Positions 10,608 to 18,439 of a stretch of DNA of 23,678 bases are shown piece after piece. Position 1 is the stretch's first letter. Every line of letters begins with the position of its first letter. Position numbers and translations under genes: made by a program. The DNA comes from Polyrhizophydium stewartii (taxonomy: Eukaryota > Chytridiomycota > Chytridiomycetes > Rhizophydiales), in assembly GCA_027604665.1 (NCBI GenBank), contig JADGIZ010000031.1, positions 15,325 through 39,002 of the forward strand, written 5' to 3'. The notes beneath the pieces were generated by a model. The model had not been told where the DNA came from, did no database searches, and saw only the letters and a list, made by a program, of their open reading frames with translations.

Positions 10608-10645
10608 GCCCGGGGACGGCGGCGTTCTGGCTTGCGTCCCCGGGC
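10608..10645. repeat. Perfect 11-bp GC hairpin
   Basis: GCCCGGGGACG (10608-10618) pairs with CGTCCCCGGGC (10635-10645) around a 16-nt loop. It is one of the most stable stems in the window and was not seen elsewhere in full. Confidence 0.9.
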
Positions 10646-10861
10646 TACGTCGGCGACCACGATCATGAAATCCTAATAATTGCTCCGCCGCGTCCCTGGA
10701 ACATCTAAGAAAGGTGGGGGGTTTGTATTAGCCCTGCGGCGATTGAGCTTTGGAAAAGAACGTAAGTGATTAAAAGCTTCATTGTCTGGAGCTTTTATGA
10801 GCGACTAATAACACTAATAAAGCGAGTAACGTCGAGCGAATGATGTAGAATTCAATCGCTA

Positions 10862-10880
10862 GCGTCAGCTCGCGCCTAGC
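10862..10880. repeat. GCTCGCGCCTAGC family, copy 2
   Basis: Nineteen nucleotides identical to 7888-7906. This copy lacks the flanking GCGTCGC/GCGACGC stem. It lies directly upstream of the open frame at 10885. Confidence 0.85.
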
Positions 10881-10884
10881 TTAA

Positions 10885-11307
10885 TCTTTGTAGGACAAGA
10901 GCCAAAAGATTTATGTAATGACATTTAGAAGCAATAATGGAATGAGAATAAGATCAGTAAGATCTGATTTGAATGGAATGGTAATAGCAGGAACATTTCT
11001 AATTAGAAGTCGTCATTACATGACTACTGGAGATTCTGAAGGGAGAACAAAAAGCGACCGCAGCGGAGCTGCTCCGGCTGTCGCGGATGATTCTGAGGCG
11101 ACGTCACGACCGCTCCGCTGCGTCCTGTTGACTAATTCTGGTACTGCTAAATATCCGGATATATATATTAGTCGAGATAAAGGCTTTGATCTGTTAGTAG
11201 ATCCCAGTGAGAAGAAACGAGGCTATCCTATTATGCATAGCGGAGCCAGCCACATGTATCCAACGCCCCAATTTCGTAAGGACGTCGCTGAGCGCCGTCC
11301 AATTTGA
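10885..11307 (+). CDS. Hypothetical protein frame interrupted by GC clusters
   Basis: Open for 140 codons from after TAA (10882-10884) to TGA (11305-11307), with one TAG at 10891. The first ATG is at 10918. Two segments look protein-like: roughly residues 1-41 from the ATG (polar and beta-like, containing RSDLNGMVIAGTFLIRSRHY) and a later Lys/Asp-rich part (containing YISRDKGFDLLVDPSEKK). Between them lies a GC cluster (11051-11126), and the last 11 codons derive from another repeat (11280-11300). I recognise no family. It may be a degraded gene kept open across in-frame insertions, or chance. No promoter or partner gene is visible. Confidence 0.3.
11051..11126. repeat. GC cluster inside the 10885-11307 frame
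   Basis: Modules include AGCGACCGCAGCGGAGCTGC, GGCGACGTCACGACCG and CCGCTCCGCTGCG. The insertion does not close the surrounding frame. Confidence 0.75.
11280..11300. repeat. GGACG...CGTCC hairpin element, copy 1
   Basis: GGACG (11280-11284) pairs with CGTCC (11296-11300), and inside CGC-TGA-GCG forms a second short stem. Two further copies lie at 16339-16361 and 16654-16676. The upstream ATTTCGTAA is shared with the 16339 copy. Confidence 0.85.
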
Positions 11308-11358
11308 TGTAATCAGCATAAGGAAGTTTAGGAAATACTCCTAATTAAGAAGAGTCTC

Positions 11359-11374
11359 ACTAACTGAAGTTAGT
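11359..11374. repeat. Mini-hairpin ACTAAC-TGAA-GTTAGT
   Basis: Perfect 6-bp stem with a 4-nt loop; ANYRAC family member with T at stem position 3. Confidence 0.7.
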
Positions 11375-11390
11375 TGAAATAATTAATCGG

Positions 11391-11409
11391 GCTCGCGCCT
11401 AGCGACGCC
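11391..11409. repeat. GCTCGCGCCTAGC family, copy 3
   Basis: Nineteen nucleotides identical to 7894-7912. It is bounded by GGGC and GCCC, which could pair (11388-11410). Confidence 0.85.
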
Positions 11410-11410
11410 C

Positions 11411-13314
11411 TAACAAACTATCTTTTCATTATTTCGGTAAACCTTTGCTGCAATAAACTTCATTAGCTCTTTAGATAAATGCCTCTATAAGAGATGTAGC
11501 AATTTGTGTTGTCCGCCGCTCGAAAAGAGTCTAATATAGACTGCGCTTGAATTTAATCGGGCCCATTTTTGGATAAGTAAGTCCAACCACCTTAATAAAA
11601 ATCATATTCGTTATCTTAATAACAGCTATTTTGGTTCTTCACTATAAATCATCATTAATAGTAAATGGTATATCAAAGTAATTATAGATCAATAAATTAC
11701 AATCCATAGTATAACAGAAAGTGTATATGATAGAAGATAAATAAATAGGATCTCAAGATAATTGACCTAAAAAGTTGAGGAGGTACTAATCAATCTTACA
11801 TTAGAAACTACGCTGAATCATACTGCACATAGGTGAAAAGGGATACCCTTGGCTTATCAATTAATTATAAAAAAGAGAGATAATCCTGGTTAGTAAGGTT
11901 CTCTTAATCAATTAATATTCGGTTTATTTCTTCCATACAATAAAAGGAGGTTGACATAAAGAAGAGAGGACAACATACTTATTTGGTATCATTTAATTTG
12001 GATGTTATTTTATATACCTTATTATTGGATCTATCCCTAGTCCCTCTACCACTATCTATTTTATCCTACACGAGGTTTGCCTAGATTCACCGCGGAGCGG
12101 GGAATCGCCCCCACCCGGTGCTTAAAGCACCGCCCCCCTCAATGGGGGGCGGGGCCGATTCTTATTTATTGTTCTCTTATTAGAACCTCACCTATCCTTA
12201 GAAATTATTGCTTAAGTTTATTGATATATTAGTTTATAATACTAACCTAGAAATCAAGATCTCCTACAGAAGGGCACCAAGATCTAAAGTTTCCATATAC
12301 ATAATAGTCTAACCTAAGAATTAACTTATCTTAAAGCATATTCTGTGTACATTTATTTAAAAGAGGTTTGATAGACCCAGCTTCTTAAGAAGCTCGTATT
12401 AAAATGTAATTATTCTTTATTATGTTGTACATTTTTATTTCCTCTCTTTTTTTCATGCATATATCTATAATAGATGGCTTATATTAGGGAAAATTCAAGT
12501 AATATAGACAGGAACCCAAGAAAATGAGATATAAAAAAAAGTTAAGAAGGAGATGTAATAATTATACAGAGAAGTCTTGATTATGTAACCAAATAGATAT
12601 ATACAAGATTCACACGATTAAATCCCTTTTTATTATGGGCTTCTTTATATAAATCTTAATGAATTTCTAGGGTAAAGTAATTATCTCAATAGTTTTAGCG
12701 GCTTCGCAATCTAGCAGAATTCTTAGTTTATGTCCTATAGCAACATTATTGGTTTCTTGTATTTACTAGTCTTATTTATTTATCCCTACTCTCTAATTAG
12801 AAGACTAATCATATTTAAAGGAGATTTCTACTATCTATTTGGATAATGTCAATCTAGCTATATTTAAGGTGAGGTTTATCAGATATAATAAAACTAGGTG
12901 TAATTACTCCATAAGGGAATTTGGGTGTATCTAATAAGTTGATTATTTTAGTAAACTCCTAGAAGTCATAACATTAATGCTTCAAGTCTTGCTAATTAGA
13001 CAGTAGATAGAACTACAATATTAGTGTGATGGATAAAATCATTGGCAAGGTGAACTTGTATTTATGGATGGTATTTAGTCCACAAGTACTACTTTGAGAT
13101 ATTTTAGATGATATTAGTGTTAGGTATTCTCTATTTACTCCAAGAGATCTGAGTTCTTCAAGTGATTAATATATTGGGGTTTATTTTCATCTGTCTATAT
13201 ACTAGTCTTATCTATTTCTACGCCACCTTGTTGCTTATTATTTACATTAGATGGTGTATATAGGGGATCTACAATATACCGGTAAACAGTACGAGATCAG
13301 TAAACCAATCAATT
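11411..13314. other. Long gene-free AT-rich stretch
   Basis: No tRNA, rRNA motif or conserved protein is visible over 1.9 kb except a GC cluster at 12089-12158. AGCTTC-TTAA-GAAGCT at 12379-12394 is a palindromic mini-hairpin. Confidence 0.55.
12089..12158. repeat. Composite GC cluster
   Basis: Holds CGGTGCTTAAAGCACCG and GCCCCCC-TCAAT-GGGGGGC hairpins back to back. Both have near relatives in other clusters (10281, 16911, 20881). Confidence 0.8.
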
Positions 13315-13575
13315 GCGCCCGCGACGTCGCTGAAAGCGAGCTGACGCGACGCCACACCGGAGGCTTCTTTTTGGCTTTCTCATTGACGTCCCTGCTTTGA
13401 TTAGATGGTCTTTTGATAGTAATAAAATAGTAGAGTGAAGCAAAGAGATGGTGGGTGGGTAAGAAAAAGGAGGTGTAAAAAAAGGTCGTAAAAAATAAGT
13501 GCACAGTGATTTTTCGTAGGTCGCGCGCGCGCGCCCACCTAAATAGAAGCTCCAGGATCAGCCGGGGTGTCGGGC
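13315..13575. repeat. GC clusters with (CG)n run
   Basis: 13315-13364 contains GCGACGTCGCTGAAAGCGAGC and the GACGCGACGCC module. 13507-13523 repeats 8596-8612 and is followed by a CGCGCGCGCGCGC run. The minus open frame over this segment (13247-13582) is of mixed repeat and low-complexity origin, and I do not annotate it as a gene. Confidence 0.65.
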
Positions 13576-14711
13576 CCATCAAAGCGAGTCAAGCGAACGA
13601 AGGTGAGTGCGACGAAGCGTACATAGACACCGGCTGAACCTCCACGATTGATACGTATTAGAAGCCAGACCCTGACTAGATATCCCATCTAATGAACAGC
13701 CATCCTTTGAAGCTCGACAATCAATTTAGATGGCCTTTGAAGCATGAGCATTATGATGTTCCAATATGTGTTTCTTGATCTTCGAGCATTTAGAAAACAA
13801 TTAATTGATTGACTAGTCTATAATCCTAATTATTCATTGATACAAATATGTATTGGGGGATCTTTATACCGATGGGAAGTATGATGGCATCTGGCTAGCC
13901 CCATGTTCAGATTCCTGCTGATATGTCACATAACTTTCTTTGATTAGGTCTCCTATAGATACGAAATTTCAAGAGGGATCTCTCATGTCACATCAATTAT
14001 TTATAATCTATAAGAAGAGTAAGTAGATTTATCCTCTAATAGGCTTTTCTTTATAAAAATGTTTAATTAATTGAAAGCTTAGTAAAAATAACATAGGTTT
14101 GGTAGTAATGATTATATACAGAAACAGATTCTAAATAAATTTGGTCCAAGCTCCTTTTGGGCATTTACCTATTAGTCTAAAGCTTTGGTCTATATATTTA
14201 ATAGGCAGAGTTAATCATTTTATAAGCCCCTTCATTTCTTGATTATATGGTGATGGTAGATAATTCTGAGCCCAATTCTAAGGAACATCCGAAGAGTGGG
14301 GGGGTCTATATACACCTGATAGGGATGAGTAACTGATTGCACTAGATAAATTAAGCAATAAAAGTTGTTGTGGATATATTATTACATCATTTAACTCAAT
14401 ATTTGTAGGTAGGAATATTGCCTATCTTAGATTAACGTAGTATCTATAGCAATAATAACTGTAAATAGATTAGATACCTGAATGATTAACCTAGAGAGGA
14501 CCAAATATAGAGGAAGCGGCGGATAGGACCAATTCTCCAGACTATCACATACCCAGCGCTCAAAAGCGTAGTGTTTAATATGCCCTTAAGTTTCGGGGCC
14601 CTTTAAATTCGGAAGAAACTCGTCTAACCTTTAGGGATAATATGATTTAGAAGACGACTAGCCATTGTAAGTAGCATCAGTCTTATACCTGGATTAGTTT
14701 CTTTGTCTCTG
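13576..14711. other. Gene-free stretch
   Basis: No RNA gene or protein motif is visible. A small GCGCT-CAAA-AGCGT hairpin lies near 14556. GGACC occurs near 14498, but the surrounding sequence does not fit the conserved sarcin-ricin rRNA loop. Confidence 0.5.
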
Positions 14712-14940
14712 GCAGCTAGGCTGCGCGTTAAACTGTTGGGGGGGGCACCACGCCCCTTTGCTGCTTGCGGCGCTAAACAATTGGGTGGTTAAAAACCACG
14801 CTGTCATCTGGCGGCTGATGCCGCGCCATAACAAATTTACGGTCTTGACCGCGCTTGTGTCTGGTGCTATGATCAAAGTTGGGTGTCCGAAGCCCGCTAC
14901 CTTGCTCCGGTCTATAAATTGCATGAGCGCCCTTGAGGGA
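14712..14940. repeat. GC-rich island built of mini-hairpins
   Basis: About 230 bp of much higher GC than its surroundings. It contains GCAGC-TAG-GCTGC (14712-14724), GTGGTT-AAA-AACCAC (14785-14799) and GCGGC-TGAT-GCCGC (14811-14824). Overlapping frames are open on both strands (plus 14758-14985, minus 14694-14924) because the high GC excludes stops. Neither translation resembles a family I know. The island may be a hairpin array or foreign DNA; the hairpins favour the first. Confidence 0.5.
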
Positions 14941-14994
14941 CCCCCTATATACTCCTATTCTTATTTTCCACCTAGTACTCTTTAGGGTTCTTTT

Positions 14995-15013
14995 GATCGA
15001 TCTTAGATCGATC
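14995..15013. repeat. GATCGATC-TTA-GATCGATC hairpin
   Basis: Perfect 8-bp stem with a 3-nt loop, the strongest of the AT/GC-mixed mini-hairpins. Confidence 0.85.
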
Positions 15014-15948
15014 GATAATCTTCAAATTTATAGGGAGTTACTTAGGTGAAACACCGGTGAAGGACTTACCCCCCGGGAACTGGCTTTCGTATAGTTTCTA
15101 TGATTTAAAAGGGAAGAGATTAAAGAGATACGTGATAAAGGAATATACTAACGAGATGGCATAATACAAAGGCAAGAGGTCAGTACCAAAAGGAATAAGG
15201 CATCGCTTATATCAAGAAATCTCAATTAGATATGTCAGGCACTAAACGGATAGTTCCGGAGCCCTAGGCAAACTAGAGTTTTGTTAAATATAAGCATATA
15301 CAGTACCCCCCACTTTCATGAAATATTTACACATAAAACTTCTGACTCTAGTCACATATTACCTCAGTATAGGGAGGTCTTCTTATATTACTCTACATAT
15401 GCGGTATACGAATAATTATTAAATTACTTATCTGATTTCTAGGTGACTCATCACAGCCGTAGTAAACGCGTGGGAATGGTCCGCCATATAAGACTCAGCC
15501 ATATAGTCGTTAGGAATGTAAGTAGAACTAGATACAATACAGATAGTAGGTACCCATATCACACTAAATAATGATACAGGGGAGTTACTGTAAAATAGCT
15601 TATCTGATATGTGTAATAATTCCTGACAATATGGGGGATTGTCATTACCTTATAGATATAGTAATTAATAAGTAATATAGGCCACGAGGCCGGAGTTTGC
15701 TTTTAGGTTCTTATACTAACCATAGATGGAATTTTGGCGTATCTTCATAGATCTCGTACCCCTTTTCCTATCTGGTCGAGGTATTTTAGGTTAGAACTCA
15801 ACGGCATTGCATAGTTCATAAACGATTTAGCCCTTTTTGTGGATTTTAATTGGATAGGTATCATGAGAAGGCTAGGGGTAGGTAGTGAAGTGAATTACAT
15901 TATACTGGTGTGATGGAGTCGAGTCAGGAATTCTCAAAACCCTTCGTG
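15014..15948. other. Gene-free stretch
   Basis: No RNA gene or protein motif is visible. Confidence 0.5.
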
Positions 15949-15979
15949 GAGGTGGACGCACCGCGGGCACGTCCACCTC
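15949..15979. repeat. GAGGTGGACG hairpin element, copy 1
   Basis: GAGGTGGACG (15949-15958) pairs perfectly with CGTCCACCTC (15970-15979); the loop contains CACCGCGGG. A near-identical copy is at 18005-18035. Downstream, 15995-16060 has CCGTAC and GTACGG around a CGGGG-TTA-CCCCG hairpin. These arms recall those of group II domain V, but the rest does not fit that structure. Confidence 0.85.
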
Positions 15980-16192
15980 GATAAAATCTCGACACTGGAA
16001 TTAAGCCGTACCTTAGGTTTGCCACGGGGTTACCCCGAATCTCAAAAGAGGTTTAATGTACGGCAACTTTCAGTTCCTCTTTTCCTTGGTATGCTCCTAT
16101 CAGGGCTACGATATTGGACTCACTCGGAATCTCATTCATACACATAGATCCGACTCTTGCACCAAGATGAATCAAGATCGCGCCGCGACGTA

Positions 16193-16209
16193 GCCTCCTT
16201 GAAGGAGGC
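16193..16209. repeat. GCCTCCT-TGA-AGGAGGC hairpin
   Basis: Same 7-bp stem as 9103-9119 and 18060-18076 but with loop TGA in place of AAA and CAC. All three are preceded by CGACGTCG or CGACGTA. Confidence 0.85.
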
Positions 16210-16338
16210 GGTCGCTCCAGCCGCTTAAGCTGAAGTTTTGGTACGATAGAATGCGATTGCCACAGTCTGATGAGAAATTGGCCCTATGATAACAATTCAA
16301 ATCCTCAGAGATCATTAATTCATCTGCTTATTTCGTAA

Positions 16339-16361
16339 GGACGTCGCTGAACGCGCCGTCC
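16339..16361. repeat. GGACG...CGTCC hairpin element, copy 2
   Basis: 23-nt element identical to 16654-16676. The outer stem is GGACG/CGTCC. The flanking ATTTCGTAA and AATT are shared with the 11280 copy. Confidence 0.85.
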
Positions 16362-16370
16362 AATTAAGCC

Positions 16371-16391
16371 TTTCGGAGCAGCTCCGCTGCG
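16371..16391. repeat. GGAGCAGCTCCGCTGCG element, copy 1
   Basis: 21 nt, TTTCGGAGCAGCTCCGCTGC plus G, identical to 17367-17387. The core GGAGC-AGCTCC is palindromic. Confidence 0.85.
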
Positions 16392-16447
16392 TACAGTTGT
16401 TGAGAAACGTAGTACAGCGAAAATGGAGAAATGTCTTTTTCTAGTTA

Positions 16448-16462
16448 AGCAACTTAGTTGCT
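16448..16462. repeat. Mini-hairpin AGCAAC-TTA-GTTGCT
   Basis: Perfect 6-bp stem and 3-nt loop; ANYRAC family, G-C pair at the variable position. Confidence 0.75.
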
Positions 16463-16653
16463 GACAATCTTTGATTTGCTTCGCTTCATTCTTTTCATCC
16501 TTATCTCGAGCCTTGTAGTTGTTCGCAATTTAAGCCTTTAGCTTGCTACTAAGACTAATAAAAAATGGTTCGAAAGTTCTTAAGAACTCATATTTAGTTG
16601 GAGCGATCTCGGTTGCCCTTTGGGCTGATTTGTAGCTAAACCTGAATTCGGAA

Positions 16654-16676
16654 GGACGTCGCTGAACGCGCCGTCC
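16654..16676. repeat. GGACG...CGTCC hairpin element, copy 3
   Basis: Identical over 23 nt to 16339-16361; the flanks differ. Confidence 0.85.
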
Positions 16677-16792
16677 GTTTGATTAATTTGAAGTGTCACC
16701 AATTAAGAAGTTTTTCTGAGTTACGCGATTATTGAAAATTCTAATAACATGGATTAAGCATAAAACATGGTGAGCAAAGATGATAGGATCTG

Positions 16793-16978
16793 GAGCGGCG
16801 GACGTGACGTAGGAGCCTTTACAAGGCTCCGGTCACTCCGCGACCGGGGCGACGCCCCGACGCTCAAGCGTGCTGACGCGACTAGCGTCCGCGACCGACC
16901 TCCGGTCACCGCCCCTCAAGGGGCGGGCCTCAGAAGAGCTTCTGAGGCGACGTCGCGGCCTAGCGGTCGATTAGCCGG
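16793..16978. repeat. Large composite GC cluster
   Basis: Successive hairpins are GGAGCC-TTTACAA-GGCTCC, CGGGGCGACGCCCCG, GACGCTCAAGCGT, GCCCCT-CAA-GGGGC and GCCTCAGAAGAGCTTCTGAGGC, interleaved with the CGACGTCGCG and GACCGG modules of other clusters. The plus frame 16767-17030 exists because high GC lacks stops and is not annotated as a gene. Nesting suggests repeated insertion of elements into elements. Confidence 0.85.
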
Positions 16979-17204
16979 TAAGCAACTCAACACAATCTGC
17001 GCGCCTTCGAGGGGCCTATCAGACCTTTGACTCTTACAGTAGTTCATCACATAATGATGGGAAAGGTGTAATTACAAATAACAGTTGTACTATAGGTTTA
17101 CCTTAGTGGACATTTTATCTGATAACTTAAATCTTTTATAAGGACCGAAGGTGGCGTCAATGTGATAGTGATTCAACCTCAGCTCAAAAGGAGCTTGCCA
17201 GTAG

Positions 17205-17221
17205 AACAACTTTTAGTTGTT
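17205..17221. repeat. Mini-hairpin AACAAC-TTTTA-GTTGTT
   Basis: Perfect 6-bp stem; ANYRAC family, A-T pair at the variable position. AGCTC-AAAAG-GAGCT lies just upstream at 17181-17195. Confidence 0.7.
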
Positions 17222-17225
17222 AATA

Positions 17226-17240
17226 ATCGACGAAGTCGAT
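17226..17240. repeat. Mini-hairpin ATCGAC-GAA-GTCGAT
   Basis: Perfect 6-bp stem, only 4 nt from the previous hairpin. Its reverse complement occurs at 19485-19499, and a copy with loop TAGA at 21483-21498. Confidence 0.75.
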
Positions 17241-17366
17241 CTGGATAGAATCGCGACTAGCTTAGACTATTTTTAAAGCATTGACAGATGCTCATATTGA
17301 GTAATGCAAACAATAGGCAGACCAAGAGTGAGCTATTGATAACAGAAGCAAAATTGTAGCAGAAGG

Positions 17367-17387
17367 TTTCGGAGCAGCTCCGCTGCG
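17367..17387. repeat. GGAGCAGCTCCGCTGCG element, copy 2
   Basis: 21 nt identical to 16371-16391. Confidence 0.85.
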
Positions 17388-17615
17388 CCTCGTAGCCTTT
17401 TACACCAAATTATTTACATTATAAGTCGTTCAAGATGTTGATAAGCAGGCATTTATTTACCTTCCGTCTATTTGAGGTGGCTCTTCACCTTGATTAATTG
17501 CAGGGGTATGTTCGGTAATCAAATAATTAATTAAAATGAATTTTTGATAGCTCATATGTTAATTTGATCACCTCTCTAGATTTATCAGCATTAATATTTA
17601 TCTGAGTATTTGTTA

Positions 17616-18065
17616 TTAGTCTATTTGCTAAATTAGATATATGATTAATTGATAAATAGTCGAATCGTAGATTCGATAAATCTATTTGGAGTATGTGATA
17701 TAGTGGTAATATAGCTCTCTTACAAATAAGACCTAGGAGGAAATTAAATAAACATAACATTCATATGCAAGATCAGAATCGAACTTTAACTACAGTACCT
17801 CTAAGGAACCTATTTGAGCGACACAGTGATTAAATTCACAACTTTTAGTTATTCTGTATTTATCCTTCCCTTCAGCGCTTTTATTCACTGACAATCTTAT
17901 ATTATTATATTCACCCGAGACATGATTATCAATTACAAAAGAATCAATTAGGAAATAAGTAATAAATGTATATAAATAACTTAATATTAGGAAAAACAAT
18001 AGTGGAGGTGAACGCACCGCGGGCACGTCCACCTCGATGAAATTCGGAGGTGCGACGTCGCCTCC
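17616..18065 (-). CDS. Open frame if TAG is sense (149 codons), begins in a GC cluster
   Basis: After a TGA in the GC cluster (18066-18068), the minus strand is open to TAA at 17616-17618 when TAG is read as sense; it holds four TAGs. About the first 16 codons come from the GAGGTGGACG repeat. A strongly hydrophobic stretch of about 25 residues follows that could span a membrane, then a polar Lys/Asn/Glu region, then a Tyr/Ile/Leu-rich tail. An overlapping minus frame (17527-17760) is open from an ATG, so composition rather than coding may explain both. No family is recognised and no start codon is convincing. Confidence 0.2.
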
Positions 18066-18185
18066 TCACAGGAGGCCCGCCCCTTGAGGGGCGGGGGGGG
18101 CGCCTGAGGCGCCCCGGTCGCGGAGTGGCCGGAGCGGAGCGGAGCGACCGGCCTTCGCCTACTAGCACCTACGCCACACCCCTCC
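18002..18185. repeat. Large composite GC cluster with GAGGTGGACG element copy 2
   Basis: GAGGTGAACG (18005-18014) pairs with CGTCCACCTC (18026-18035) with one mismatch. It is followed by GCCTCCT-CAC-AGGAGGC (18060-18076), GCCCCTTGAGGGGC, GGCGCC-TGA-GGCGCC, and GGTCGCGGAGTGGCC/GGAGCGGAGCGGAGCGACC. The order of modules partly mirrors 16793-16978. Confidence 0.85.
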
Positions 18186-18439
18186 GGTCCGCATTCTATT
18201 TTAATTGAATCAGCCTATTACAATATATGCTAGGCTTTAATAGAGTAAGATTACCTCTAACAAGAAATTGGAATTGGAGTTTGATGTTTATCTCTATTTG
18301 GTATTAGTAGAATTAGTATTTAGGCTTTAAGTTAAGGCATAAGAGATAGAAGTTGAATCACAATCTATCTGCTATTATTCTCATAATTTTCCTACATTAT
18401 TTCTGATTTATTAACTTTAGGATTAAGAGATAGGAGACA
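18186..18439. other. Stretch 3' of the RT remnant, no domain V found
   Basis: In an intact group II intron this side of the minus-strand ORF should hold domains V and VI within a few hundred bases. I see no 34-nt helix with the GAAA tetraloop pattern here, which suggests that the intron RNA is lost or diverged. Confidence 0.4.

Noticed and set aside
13247..13582. Minus-strand frame of 111 codons
   Set aside because: It spans GC-cluster modules, a CG run and homopurine low-complexity sequence, with no domain recognised.
14490..14520. Possible large-subunit rRNA sarcin-ricin loop (AGAGAGGACC)
   Set aside because: The essential AGTACGA context is absent and no other rRNA signature occurs nearby.
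15995..16060. Possible group II domain V (GCCGTAC...GTACGGC)
   Set aside because: The arms pair, but the interior is too long and lacks the GAAA tetraloop and bulge pattern.
16767..17030. Plus-strand frame of 87 codons, Arg-rich
   Set aside because: It is translated from a composite GC cluster; the openness is due to high GC.
17761..17840. Possible tRNA on the minus strand (a GTTCGATTC-like T loop)
   Set aside because: The flanking bases do not form a T stem, and no acceptor or anticodon arm could be built.
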